Below, in pieces: positions 1-11,590 of a stretch of DNA of 64,000 nt; the stretch's first letter is position 1, and each line of letters begins with the position of its first letter. The notes below the pieces were generated by a model. That model worked only from the letters and a program-made list of their open reading frames with translations. It searched no databases and was not told where the DNA came from. A program made the position numbers and the translations under genes. Source of the DNA: Allodiplogaster sudhausi (lineage: Eukaryota; Nematoda; Chromadorea; Rhabditida; Diplogasteridae); assembly GCA_945643635.1 (NCBI GenBank), contig CALZFC010000149.1:207001-271000 (forward strand). The letters are read 5' to 3'.

Positions 1-669
1 CTTCTCACCGGTCATACCCATATGGAAACGTCTGCATCTGCACACTCTGAACCCTCGTCTGTTCATTTAGATCATTTGCATATGTACAGTCGATCTACGT
101 TTTAGATTCTGTAATCTCTCTCTCTCTCTCTCTCTCTCTGCGTTCTCTACTTTTCTTGTATCCACTCGAAGCCCTCTATCACTGGTTTCGTCTTCTTCGA
201 GGTTATCGCTAATTGATTCCTTGCTTCTAGGCCTTCTTAACCCTCTGACTCTCGATCGTCTTGCCCTCCTCCCTCCTCCCGGAGTGTGCCAGCGACAGCG
301 GAGGGGGCATAACGGGGCCTTAAAGCCCCGCCCCAGTTGACCGCCCGTTCCCAACCTTCAGCCGCTGCCCCATTCGAGGGTGGCGGCTTAAGAAGGTATG
401 TACATGCATACATCTTCCTTAACAAAAACTAGAAAAATTGATTTTTTAAGTATATAATTCTATACACAGGAGCATCACAAATAAGCACGTGAATAGGAAA
501 CGAATCAAAGTATATACATACATATGTACCAAGAAATACCTAATAAGGGGAAAAACGGAATGGACTATGACGATGTAGATTCAGGAAATGGAGAGTTGAC
601 TCTCCCTATAGTAGCCTTATCAAATAAATGCTTATTTATTTTACCGATAATTAATAAAAATCATTTCAG
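1..669. other. upstream region of receptor gene, no certain exon
   Basis: I see no supported gene here. A (CT)n tract lies near 116-139. A GC-rich island at about 215-390 contains a short hairpin (CGGGGC...GCCCCG near 313-330). The first receptor exon begins after a splice acceptor at 668-669, so at least one upstream exon with the start codon and signal peptide should lie here or before the window. No convincing signal peptide was found. Confidence 0.4.
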
Positions 670-3600
670 TGATACCATATCCGATCTCTTTCTGTTATTT
701 CCGAATGCGTGTGCCTCCGGCGCCGTTGCGCGTGCTCGTCCTCGACACTGCATGGGACGCGAACGGGACGTGCCGGCCGTTTCCGACCTTCCAGAAGAGC
801 AGCCACTGCCCATATCCTGGGTGGTGTCTTGAGGTACATACATATGTACATACATGTTCCCTGATACCAATTAGAAAAAATTCATTTTTTGGGTTAGGCA
901 TAAATTTTGTCCAAGAATTCAGAAATTAGAATACAAGACAAAAAAATTAATATTAAACTCTTTGATTATAGGAAAAAGTAGTAAAATCCGTGTAGTTGGG
1001 TAGTGACTTGAGGTAAAATGAATATAAGCTAGCTAAAAGTAATTGGGCTTTTAAGTATAGCCAAATCGTTCTTTAAGTGGTCCACTCTTTGTTATATAAG
1101 CCTAAAAAAATCGTATGCTACACGAATCTACCAAATTGAAGTTCGTGTATTTTTTTGCGCAAATTTGCTTAAGGGGCCAAAAAAGTCTGTTGCTGTATAC
1201 ATTCACGCATATATGTAAATGCGTGAATGTATAAAAAAAATAGTTTCATAAGACACTTGTATACCAGCAAGAACAAAGTAATAATTCCCGGTTTCTTTCC
1301 AAAGATACTATGGACAATGCTGCATGTCGCAAACGTGTCGGTCGAATGGACCGTGCTGCCAGGCTCAAAGGCCGACATCGAACTCGGCACGGACACTGTT
1401 AGCATTCCACCGCTTCATATGTGTTCACGAACAATTAGATGTAAATTATAGCTTCTTAAAACTATATATATATATATATACATATATATATGAATAAAGA
1501 TATCGCATTCATGATGTTACTTAATGAGAAAACTTTACAATCGCATAGATGCACATATATGTAAAGCCAAAGAAAATGAAAGAACAAAATGCAAAGAGAG
1601 AGAGAGAGAAGGAGAAGAAAATACTATTAAAAGTACACCTCCTCGTTAATTTTTGGTCGTAATTTTAATTAGTGAAATAATTCAATTATTGCCAGCTGTC
1701 GGGCTTCTCGGGTCCTCTCGGTCACGTCGCACGAAACGAGTACGATGTCGCATGCGTGGCGCTGCATCGAACAAACGCCCGTGAGAAGTACTTTGACTTC
1801 TCGTACTCGTTCGCGCTGGTATGAGAATCTTTCTCTTCTTGTTTCTTTTTATATTTAAAATGAAAACATTCCTTGGATTAGAAAAAAAGAAACATTACCC
1901 TCTCCGCTTGCAGCTAAAACAACTGGTTATTGTCAAGCTCGAGCCCGAGAATTTTTGGGCGTTGACATTGCCCTATGCCGCTCCTTTCTCCGGAGAAGTA
2001 AATTAGCATCTTTTTGTGTTCACTATACTCAGCACTGAAGACTATAGACGCAGCTAAATAATAATGCTTTTATATACCTAAACATTATTTCCGGTCTGGC
2101 TCTGCATCCTGGGCGCCTCACTCGTCTACGTTGCTCTGTATACTCTGATCGTACGCCTAGAATCCTTTCTTGGATGGAGCAGCGGCCGAACACATAGTGG
2201 AGAAGCACGCTATAATTTCTTTTTTTATTTTTGCTTTTTTATATTTATTTTTTACTTATTAACCGATTAATTTATAAATACTTCAGTGAAATAGTCTTTT
2301 AATTTAAAAACATATTTAAAAGTTTCAAGTATTCTCCAAGTACTTTTCCAGATCGTGTGGAAGTGCGCCGACGATTACTGGAACGTTCGCGACAATTGCT
2401 TCGTCTCTCGTGCCGGTTTGAAAGATAAATTCATATATTATTGCTGGAACTTTTTTTTACATACTTTTTCTTTTTAAGTCAAAAATCGTCTGTTTTAGTG
2501 ATATGTGCAAAATATTTCCATTTTGTGCAGTAATTATAAGGTATTATTTATGCTCCTCTTATGGATGCTTTCGAGAGTGTATCTCACGAATTCAACCAAG
2601 CTGGAAATTTTTTTAACCTCCAGGGAAACTCCTCCGCGGCATCTTCCTCATCTATAAAACGGGGATCAACGGACTGTACGCGTCGGCACTCTTAGCCGCG
2701 ATCCTGAAGCCGCCCATCAACGACACCATATCGAACATGAAGCAAGCCAGCACTCAGATACTCTCAGGCAAACTTGGCGTCATCGTCTTTCCGAGCGCAG
2801 CGTTAGATCATTCAGCTCAAATTAATGGCCACTATCAGGCTAAACAAAGGAATTCACAATCAAGTAGCGTATATACGTGAAATTCGTCAGAAATTCGAGC
2901 ATTTCAACAGTGTCTGCGCAAGAGAATGAGAGAGACAATAAAGGGCCCCAACATTTGTTCTTGTTTCTCATTCGGAAAAGCGTTATGAGTTTTCAAACTA
3001 CATATACCACTTGTTAGGAGCAACATATAATTCACACATTTCAGCCATGTATGTATGTTTAGAAATTGCCGGAGATTCTGCTCATATGCTGAATCGAGAG
3101 TTCTAATTGAATTTGATTTTAGGAGCAGAGAAGCCGAATTAACCGAAGAAGAGAAACGAATAGTGCCCGTGAGTATGCATTTATGTTGCATTCTTTATAT
3201 TCTCGTTCCACGTTACCCTTTCTCATGTATGTATATACTACATACATATATACATATGTATTTCAGCAACCCTTTGATTAGCTTGACCGGAAATTTAAAT
3301 TAGATGTATTCATTGATGCTCGCCCAGATTGAGAGCGCTGACACTGAATGGTCGATGGCGCAAGTTGCAAGCGGACGTTACTTGTTGAGCGCCTTTGAAG
3401 ACTGGGAGGGGGCGGCGGAGGCATACAGTCGCTGTGACCTGCAAGTCCTCGCCAACGGTTCATGACATGGAATTTTTTTTAAATTTAATTTTTTACATCA
3501 ATTAGTGTAGTGAACAATATGATAAAAGTGGTAGGGAAAAAAACGGCTGTAAGCGGACAAAACAGATTGATCATTTAAATTAATTGAAAATTTTGACACT

Positions 3601-4370
3601 GTAAATAAACACATTAAACATACTGTCCAGAAAGTAGAATTTTCCTTCTCCTTTTTTTTACAATTATTCCTTAATTCGGTAAATTAGGGCATTTTACTTA
3701 TTAACTTCTTAACTATTATGTTTTCAGTAAATCAAAATGACACACTTCACTTCGCCTTTCCGAAGGGCAGCCCGTGGCTTCAAGTCATCAACCAATTAAT
3801 CCTGGAGAATTTCAACCTTATATCCGCAGTACATCGTCGTTACTTCGAAGTCAGACCCAGTAAAATGGTTTAGAGTAAATTGTTTGCAAGTATATGATCA
3901 TATGTACATATATATATATGTATGAAGATTTGTAGTATCTAGATGTAGAATAAGTGAGAGAGAGAGAGTGATAGAGGGAGAGTGAGTGTTTGTTTGTGGG
4001 AGAGAAATCAAAAGAAGATGCGGGTTAAATAATGTCAAAGGCCTCCGTAACATGCATGTATGTACATGAATCTAGTGTGATTAGTTGAGGAGCGACAGCA
4101 TTCAAAAGCGCATTGCTACGCTCGGAATAATGACTTTGGCGACGCCGGACAGCCGATGAGTTAGAAAACTCTTTTTTTTTTAGAATTTGTATTTAATGTT
4201 TTTGGAATGTAAAGAATATTTCTATAATACTACATACAAATCCAGATCTCAATAACCTTCTCGGCATCGTCTTCTACGTCGCTTTCGGTCTTCTGACAGC
4301 AGTGGTCATCTTCCTCGCCGAGCTGCTCATCTGGCGATGTCCTTGGAAAAGACGCCATCCTGTCGAGTGA
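670..4370 (+). CDS. ionotropic-receptor-type glutamate receptor (iGluR/IR family), multi-exon
   Basis: Ligand-gated cation channel subunit of the plasma membrane. Exons seen: 670-833, about 1271-1436, 1696-1818, 1914-1997, about 2094-2202, 2352-2415, 2624-2868, 2911-2981, 3063-3168, 3328-3457, 3728-3859 and 4243-4370. S1 is marked by LRVLVLDTAWD, GFFPKILWTMLHVANVSVEW and RTNAREKYFDFSYSF, whose Arg matches the iGluR carboxylate-binding Arg. TM1 is VWLCILGASLVYVALYTLI. TM3 is GINGLYASALLAAILKPP, replacing the SYTANLAAF motif as in divergent IRs. S2 contains FAFPKGSPWLQVINQLI. TM4 is IVFYVAFGLLTAVVIFLAEL, followed by a short tail ending RRHPVE. From 2352 to the stop every junction keeps phase. 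There is no room for the large amino-terminal domain of synaptic iGluRs, which suggests an IR. Oddities: the TM1 exon is preceded by CG instead of AG at 2092-2093, and the ends of the second and fifth exons are unclear. It may be a living gene or a young pseudogene. The 5' end is missing. Confidence 0.8.
3728..4370 (+). CDS. receptor S2 end and TM4 exons (best-supported part)
   Basis: The exon at 3728-3859 follows the acceptor TTTTCAG and carries the S2 stretch with FPKGSPW, then ends in phase 1 before GTAAAA. The exon at 4243-4370 follows ATCCAG and completes the codon, giving TM4 and the stop TGA. The SPxxxxIN-like core, about 30 residues of the S2 helix, TM4 and a short basic tail follow the family order. 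This pair is the reference for the second, damaged copy at 27353-28029. Confidence 0.82.
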
Positions 4371-5555
4371 AGCTCTGTCCGGCTCCGACGTTTCTCCAAT
4401 CCGATGCATCTACTATGTACATTCGACATGTAAAAAGTGTAATTTTGAGATGATTCTTTAAAAATAGGCTTTAATTGAGCGCATCTTCCGTTCCTGGATA
4501 CCAACTCTCCTCCTTGATTGCAGCACAACGTTTCCCATCTCCAAAGGATAAGCCCGGTACCATGACTACTTTTGGACACGGATATTTTCGCACAGCAGTT
4601 TCGAAGAAGAAGAAGAAAAATGATGCATCTATCTCAATACTATACCATTCCCTCCCAAAAAGATGGTAATGGTCTTTGTGATCGAATATTCGCGGCAATT
4701 CTAGCGAAAACCAGCTTGATTGTTACCAATTTTCACATTGTTTCGCGTGGTCGTTAACTAGCTAAGAATAAAATTTTTTTTTCAATTTCAGTTTATTTCA
4801 TCGCCTCAAATTCATTATTTTTTTTCATCGCAGCTCTTATTCTTCTAATATATCAGATCCTCCCAAATAGTTCAATTTGAAAATTCAAAATTATTATCGT
4901 ACGGTTCTGTTCGTCCTTGTACTTCTAGTTTCAATGTTCTCCGCTTTCTGCTTCTCTGCTGAATAAAAAAAAATGTCTCTCTGTACATGCCATCAAATTC
5001 GTTCCTCCCCACGTGCTCATTTTATCATTGAGCGAAGTTAATTTACTAAATAATTATTATCAGAATGGTCTAAAACTTAAGTCCGAGTTCGAGGAAATTA
5101 TGGTGAGAGGTGAAAGGGATCGGATAAGTTAGATTGACGATTAGAGGACAAAGTGCATATCTTCAGCAAGCATTCTATGCGGACGGGAAGCACGTCACGT
5201 TACTTCATTTCTTTCATGTATATTTCTCCCCTTCATCTATTTCTCTATAAGTGTCTTATTTTTGTATGCATCTCTTTCCCGCTCCCATTACGCATAATGA
5301 TGACAACTTTCAGATCCACCATTGCGTCCGCGCCGCAGCTGCAAGATATGTATAAAAGCCCTGCTCAGGATACACCGGGAGTAACGGGCTGAAAGGCGGA
5401 AGCCCTTTCCTGGAACCCCAACTCTCTCTCTCCCTCTCTCTCTCTTCGCTTCCCTTTGAAACCCTTAAAACCGCGACTTGGTTATGTTTGCTGTATTTGT
5501 TGTTACCAAAGGTAGATAAACGTGTCTGTAAGAGTGGGTGTTGTTGGGAAACTTA
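4371..5555. other. intergenic; two weak exon-like islands
   Basis: Mostly AT-rich, with no clear gene. An island at about 4525-4665 follows an acceptor-like TTGATTGCAG and reads AQRFPSPKDKPGTMTTFGHG before a lysine run. Another at about 5314-5392 follows CTTTCAG and reads STIASAPQLQDMYKSP before a stop. Neither is recognised, and both could be chance or alternative 3' exons of the receptor. A CT-rich tract lies at 5424-5448. Confidence 0.3.
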
Positions 5556-5559
5556 CTGT

Positions 5560-5990
5560 TCCTTGCGTAAAATTATATATGTATTATCATATATTTCTTT
5601 CAATAATAAATAACAGCAGGGATGTTCAATGTCCATATCTTTCTTCCGATGGATACCTTCGGATGTTGTAAGGTTGATCTAAATGCGCATCCAAAATAAT
5701 TAATCTAAAAAAACATTGGAAGTTATTTTTGTAAGCGTATAGCCAAAAAGAAGAAAAGGCGAGAAAGAGCGAAATATTAAGCGGCAATTACTTTCTTATT
5801 GTTAGTCCAATGGTCCTGAATAAATTATTGACCACCTCTCCTTTTATCCTTTCATAAGGTCTGATTCAGCGTCATTTCATGGATTTGCGACCAAGGCCGT
5901 GCTTCTGTTGAATGGTTTTGACAATACCATAAGCCCAATAACATTTTTTTTACAGAATTGATTTGTTTTTCTTCCTCCAGTCAACCACAC
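5560..5990 (+). repeat. dispersed repeat related to 47.2-47.6 kb and 57.7-58.0 kb
   Basis: The stretch from about 5575 to 5900 (open codon-free DNA with GTTGTAAG, ATCTAAATGCGCATCC, GAAGTTATTTTTGT and GCGGCAATTAC-type words) can be aligned by eye with 57720-57990 and, more loosely in reverse-coding sense, with 47270-47560. It is probably an old copy of the same dispersed repeat or duplication. I see no protein in it. Confidence 0.5.
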
Positions 5991-6097
5991 TTAAGACATC
6001 TTAACTGAATTAGGAAGAATGTATGTATGAGGAAGCGAAAAAAAAGTACGGCGCGTAAGAACTTCGAGGAAGTCCTTCTCCTCTGCCTCATCTCTTT

Positions 6098-6142
6098 TCC
6101 TCTCTCTCTCTCTCTCTCTCTCGCTCTCTCTCTCTCTCTTTC
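6098..6142 (+). repeat. (CT)n microsatellite
   Basis: A nearly perfect CT run. The overlapping open frame is low-complexity leucine/serine and is not a gene. Confidence 0.9.
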
Positions 6143-6229
6143 GCCTACATATGCCATTCATGCGGCTATCTTTGACGCCTCCGCATTCCCGATGGCGCGT
6201 ATCTGTTCATACCGTATTTTCTCTATTTG

Positions 6230-6600
6230 AACCCCCGGGGTACTATTTTTCAATACCCTTGCGGAGGAGGGGCACTATTAGAGGGAGGGGTACTATTTTT
6301 CAATGTGAGACACTAAAAGTTTGATTACAATATTTTCTTCTCAAAAAAAAAAGAATCATAGCTTGAATTTATTGGAATCATCACTGGAATATTATCACTT
6401 ATACCTTTTTTAAATGAATTTTCCATTAGTTCATTGGGGAGAGCATCCTATGCCTCCAGGATCAACTCGAGGTACGCCTCGATCTGAGAAGTTAGACTGC
6501 TGGAGGGCACTATTGGAGGAGGGGTTCTATTTTTCAATTGCTTTATCAGAGGGCGTATTATTAGAGGGGCGTTCTAATAAATATTAATAGAGAAAATTCC
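6230..6600. repeat. short direct repeats of GGGGTACTATTTTTCAAT / GGCACTATTAGAGG
   Basis: GGGGTACTATTTTTCAAT occurs near 6237 and 6285 and in variant form (GGGGTTCTATTTTTCAAT) near 6522. GGGCACTATTAGAGG-like words recur near 6271, 6507 and 6543. G-rich CTATTAGAGG repeats like these are common at the ends of non-autonomous DNA transposons in invertebrates. I cannot define both ends of an element. Confidence 0.5.
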
Positions 6601-6781
6601 GTACGTTCGATCAAAAGTTAAATGAGACACTAAACAAAAAACACTGAATCAATAGATCAAAAAGATAATCATCAATAATCGATTTCAATAAATTGATGGT
6701 GAGTAAATCTTTTTCGTGATAATCATGGAAATTTTACTTCTTTTACTTGCTTTTTTATCGTTAGGAAAATCAGTGAAGAAT

Positions 6782-7185
6782 CAATCTCTCGTTCTCTCTC
6801 TCCGTCTTACTTTCTCTTTCTCTCTCCTTCTATGTCCCTCTGCCTAACAACCCTCTCTCTCTCTCTCTCTCTCTCTCGCTTGTGCTTTCTCGCGCTCTCT
6901 CGTTCTCTCTCTCCGTCTAACTATCTCTTTCTCTCTCGCTCTCTGTCTCTCTGCCTAACAACCCTCTCACTTTCTCTGTCTCTCTCACTCTCTCGCTTGC
7001 GCTTTCTTGCGCCCTCGTGCACTCTCTCAACGTCTAACTTTCTCTTTCTCTCTCTCCCTCTTTATCTCTCTCTCTTTTCTTTCTCTTTTCTTTCTCTTTC
7101 TCTCTCTCTCTCTCTATCTAACTTTCTCTCTTTCGCTAACTCTCTCTCCCTTTCTCTCTCAGTCTTCGTCTCCCTCCCTCTCTAT
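6782..7185 (+). repeat. 400 bp CT-rich tract
   Basis: An imperfect CT/CTT tract with internal longer-period repetition: a phrase beginning CTCTCTCGCTTGYGCTTTC and another with CTGCCTAACAACCCTCTC recur two to three times. This suggests expansion of a unit of roughly 110-130 bp containing the CT run. The leucine/serine open frames over it are low-complexity artefacts. Confidence 0.85.
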
Positions 7186-7285
7186 TAATGGACGTTGCAA
7201 CAATCTTGAATTCTGCTCTTTTTAAAGATTGCAAGTAACTTACGATTGAGTTAGTGCTCTTTTAAAGCCATTCAGTCTCGTTCGC

Positions 7286-7450
7286 AAAACAAAATCGGCA
7301 GGAAACGAGACCCAGCAGAAAGAGATTAGAGGGGGGGGGCAGTCAAGGGGGCTTGCATTCTTGTGCAAATTCAAGAATGCAAGCAATTTTTCCTTAAACA
7401 CTTCGTCATTGAAGTATGCACGCTTTCAACGAGAATTTTTCAAACACATT
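7286..7450 (-). repeat. hairpin dispersed repeat, minus copy, palindromised
   Basis: This is a reverse-orientation copy of the dispersed hairpin repeat (family description at 44000-45340). At its centre the stem GCTTGCATTCTTG (7351-7363) and its exact complement (7372-7384) flank an 8-base loop. Other copies have a loop of about 20 bases and a shorter stem. Confidence 0.65.
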
Positions 7451-7734
7451 TGTACCAAACGGCGACTGATGATATGGCCACATATATAGAAGAAAAAAGG
7501 AATTTAGATTTAGAATGAAATCAGTCAACGTTTTATTACTAGTAGTACTACCCTATTCATCCAAAAGCGACATATGTACACATACAACTGTGAATAGTTT
7601 TCTAAATTAAAAAAAATGAAATTTTGCACATTTGCATATGCGCTGTAGAAATTGGCTCCCTCGAAATCAACGTCTTTTTTCTTTTTATCATTCTTTACCT
7701 ATACTCTCCTAATGTAAGGGCGTTTTGCAATGAA

Positions 7735-7920
7735 AGTGTACATGTTGCAATTTCATGGGCAGGGGGGAATAAACTGTCTACATTCTTGATGCAGCGTGGA
7801 TATTTGCACAAGAATGGCATCCGCTTGACAGCCGCCTCCTCTTCTGGGCCACCTTTCCTAGCGATCCTTCGAGAGAAAGTGGCTTTAAACCTCCCCCTCC
7901 CCCACCCCATCGCATTCAAA
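7735..7920 (+). repeat. hairpin dispersed repeat, plus copy
   Basis: Hairpin core at 7781-7818 with the loop words GATGCAGCG and GGATATTTGCACAAG, followed by the downstream module (GGGCCACCTTTCCTAGCGATCC, then GAGAAAGTGGCTTTAAA). It matches the same modules at 31.7, 44.5 and 53.0 kb. The 134-residue open frame across it is not a gene. Confidence 0.65.
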
Positions 7921-8569
7921 TGCTTAATTCAATTTAACGCTTCGCGCTCACACTCAAAGTATTTTAATCACTATCGCATGTGTATATCAAGAAAAGAGAG
8001 ATATGGCAAGACAATTGCGTGTTTTTAATGTGGTCTAACATAGCAAGCGAGAATCTAACATAATTTTAAACAATGCAGCGAAATGGAGTGAATGAGAAAA
8101 GGAGGTTGAAGAGTTATAGAACTGCGTTAGAGACAATTAAGAAATCTCTTGATGTGTTTTGTCAATAATGTGTTTATCTTTTATTTCACAAACAAATCAG
8201 AATGTATCCAGACGATTATCTACACTACAGTCGATCAGATCTCCTCGCTTTCCGATAGTGGCTTCTTCATGCCATTTTAGTTTCCTCTACGTGAATAATC
8301 CATGAAGCCAGAGAGATTCGAGATTGTGGTGCACTTCAGAAGGGAATTGTTGTCTCATTCGGCAGGAAATTTTGCGCCCGCTAGATTCTGGAGAGCAAAA
8401 AAATGTCATCAGAAATGTTGCCGCCTTTTATGATTAGTTATAACTTAAAAAGTTTTCTTAATTAAATAAAGTAAAGTTAGAATTTTGTTATATGTAAATA
8501 TATTTTTGATAAGAAATCACCGCGAATTTGTATAAAATATAACAAAAAAGAGAGACACAGGGGTCGTCA

Positions 8570-9180
8570 CCGTTGGATTTGGTGGCTTTCTTCTAATGTT
8601 AAAAGAGCGTTCTAAATTTGAAGGTTGATTCGAAGGCGAATTTATTGTTTATTCTGTCATTGACCATTACGAACAGTGTCTTATCATGTGTAAAGTATTG
8701 CCGGCGTCAATTAGTTGACTTATCAGAAACAGAGACCTTCATATGTATGTATGTATGTAACTTGGAGTGAATGGCTAGGTTCCATGGATCACTTCACTGA
8801 TACAAAGCATTTCTGGTTGCATCGTAGAGATGTCTTCACGTACATATTTATGACGGAGCTAATTCGGAGTGTCTTTGACTCCAGAATTTGCAGCGTGCAG
8901 AACTAGCGCGCAGGTGGAATTAAATATCTGAAAAGGATTTGAGGGTTTGAAGGACCCAACAACAACCTTTATTTTCGTTGTTTTGCCTGACACCAACTTT
9001 GAGAGACATGATCAAAAAATTGCAAGCAAATTAAGATCAGAACCCGCAAAAAACAGGAGAAGAGCCAATAACGTTGCGGCATTGCTGTATCATGAAGAAT
9101 GTGATTAATTTTTCGTTTGCGAATTTTCCATAGAAATATGGATACTTTCAATGAGAACGTCTAAATGAGCATGCACTTTA
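8570..9180 (-). repeat. dispersed repeat, minus copy
   Basis: Matches 63540-64000 along most of its length, including the module GGAGTGTCTTTGACTCC near 8867, which is a reversed GGAGT...ACTCC mini-hairpin. The end at 8960-9000 contains the AACAACAACCTTTATTTTCG-type sequence shared with other copies. No gene seen. Confidence 0.6.
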
Positions 9181-9379
9181 CTAACTAACACAAAGAAAAA
9201 CTAACGAGTCCTCCAAATGTTTTAGATTTTTACATCGCCATGTGTACATTCTGTTGATATCTCTCCAGTACTTCATATTCATTTGAAAAGAGCGCAAATC
9301 TCAATTCAGACTCTAAGCAAACCAAATATGCATTTTATACTCTTGTTTATTCGCAGATAAATATTTTCTCCATGGCCAA

Positions 9380-9790
9380 CCAAAATATCCAAACGCTTAT
9401 TTTACCCTTATTCGCCGTTGGGAATCGATGTGTTCAACATTCGCATGGAAAGTGAAGTGTAGAAATTCCCGTGTCTGTGGCAAGAATTTTTTTGGCATTC
9501 TTGATATTTGCACAAGAATGCCAAAAAAAACTCGCGCCAGCTTCCGCCCCTCTCGTCCCCTTTTGCTGGATCTCCTTTCTGTAAGAGCATTTGCCATTTT
9601 GCCCTATTGAGAACGAGAAGATGAAGCTTTAAGTCACCCACCTGTGTTCAAAAGTTTATTGTCATATAAAATTATTATCTTATGTGTTTTTTTTCGGTGC
9701 AGATGTTTTAATTTATAATAAATACTTTTAAAAATGAATAAGATTCTGGAGTCATAGACACTCTGTGCGCGCTCCATAATTAAAAAAAAC
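9380..9790 (+). repeat. dispersed repeat, plus copy with perfect hairpin
   Basis: Modules are in family order: the CATGGAAAGTGAAGTG-like lead, the hairpin core 9487-9529, the GAACGAGAAGATGAAGCTTTAAG module, AAAAGTTTATTG, then TCTGGAGTCATAGACACTC near 9746. The hairpin is a perfect 17 bp stem with a 9-base loop, and seven T and seven A bases extend the stem on the two sides. Confidence 0.65.
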
Positions 9791-10041
9791 GAGAGGAATA
9801 GGAAGCATTTCGCGCGTATGTACATATGTATGCCTCTCTCTTTCTTTTCAATTTATAGTCTGTAGCTTGTCCCAGTTGCTTCTCCCCTTTCTCTCGTGTA
9901 CTTAAGGGATAGATATGACTCGTCAAGAGGTTCTTGCACGGAGACCGCGTCCCTTGAGGTCTCACCTTTCCCTATCCCCCTGGTCTCGTCCTCGTCGACC
10001 GTCCACCACTCATCGAACCCAGCCGCCTTATCTGTCGTCTT

Positions 10042-10078
<37 letters not shown>
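10042..10078 (+). repeat. (CT)n microsatellite
   Basis: A pure CT run. Open frames on both strands through it are artefacts. Confidence 0.9.
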
Positions 10079-10079
<1 letters not shown>

Positions 10080-10623
10080 GATCTGTCAAATTCTTCTTCA
10101 AAACGCTCGCTCTCTTACGCTCGACCAAGAGCCCTTCTTGTTCTTTCTCTTACCGTATGACGAATCTCTCTCCTATCTTTCTTGCTCTCTATAACTACTA
10201 TAAACATTTTCGGCTTCCCGCACTCTTACTCCCTCTGGCTCTCTTACTGAGTCTGAAGCTGTGAATCATTCTTATTTGTTATCAGATCCGGTAGGAAAAA
10301 TGATGAAATTACTCTGATTTAACAGACGAGAATAACTGAATATTTTACGTTTAAATCAAAAGTCATCTTTCGACTTGTCGGCAGGTTGATTCAAAGATGA
10401 TAAACGCGATATTTATATATATTTCTACGAGCACGATCTGTGGATGCCGAAACCGCATATCCAACTTCTTGTTAGGAAAGGAGAGTCAGAAAAGACTCTT
10501 CTGCTATTGGAGCACTCTAATACGAAATCGAATCATTTCTCTTCACCTTGGCCCTTTGTATTTCATTTTCTAGTAAGTATTTAAATTCGCTCACTAAAGT
10601 TCTTATCCTTATCAAAATTTCAG

Positions 10624-11044
10624 GCAAGACATGCCCTCACCCGTCTTCACCTGCAGCAAGCAAGCGCAACCGACCTTGTGGTCCATCGCCACGTCGCCTA
10701 TTTCATCTCCTATAAGACGGGTCAACAATCCTCCGGACGCCAATCAGCATGAAAAGGTGTCAGTTCATCAGTGATGACGAATTCTGAAAAGAGTTCTTAC
10801 GCAGCATGGCGATTAAAAGCCACTTTTATTTTTCCTTTTTTTTTCATCTTTTATAATTACATTCACTTCGATATTTTTTTTTAGGAGTAGCATGGCCCAC
10901 TTTCTGGAACGTCTTGAAACGACAGCGGATGTGCGCAGCCTTCAACAATCGACTCTGACCACCTCAAAAGCTTCATTGGCTACTTATCTATTGATGCGCA
11001 GGAATTCGAAGCTCCTCACCTGCAAAATGCTTGAAGCGAACTAG
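10624..11044 (+). CDS. possible two-exon fragment, unrecognised
   Basis: An acceptor (AAATTTCAG) precedes 10624. The frame QDMPSPVFTCSKQAQPTLW stays open to about 10756, where GTGTCA follows. A second acceptor (TTTTTTAG) precedes 10885, where AHFLERLETTADVRSLQQST runs to a TAG at 11042. The two pieces do not join in phase as drawn, so either a boundary is wrong or the gene is decayed. The intron upstream of 10624 and the stretch at about 11110-11200 are similar (CATTTCATTTT.TAGTAA.TATTTAAAT), so a local duplication is likely. No family recognised. Confidence 0.3.
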
Positions 11045-11590
11045 ATCATAGAATCAGGTACGGAAAATTTTAAAGTTATTTCTTCAGCTCAGGAAGCACT
11101 CGCCTTCGACAGCGAATCACAACCCTTTTGCCTTGGCTTTTCTCATTTCATTTTGTAGTAAATATTTAAATTTATTCTCTAAAGTTTTATTATTTTTTAG
11201 CATTCGAACGCCATCAAATGACACCCGACTTCATGGTTGTGGATAACAGTTTCTGCAGTTTATGCCAGCTCTTCTTTTATTTGTTTGATTTTATTTATTA
11301 TTTATTTTTCTCATTAAACTACTCACAGAAGATAAATACATATTCTTTTCCAAATTCCATTATTACCGATCGAGAAGACGCCCATCCCACCAATCACAGC
11401 CGAGACACCTTAATCAATGGTTAGCATTTAATATTTAATCATTAAAGGCATGCCACTTGAATTTCTATTGAATTTCTTTACCGCATTGACTGAGAAGGTA
11501 AAAGTAAGAAACAGTGTAAGTCTAAACGGACGACACGGGGTCAAGCAATTGGGGAAAGAAAGTGGAAAAAAAGAGAAGTAGAAAAAGAAT

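Noticed and set aside
6832..7225. Leucine/serine-rich open frames up to 118 codons
   Set aside because: They are translations of the CT-rich tract. The same applies to frames at 20292, 29027, 36778, 41459 and 59097.
7624..8028. 134-codon plus-strand open frame
   Set aside because: Runs through the dispersed hairpin repeat; other copies do not keep the frame open.
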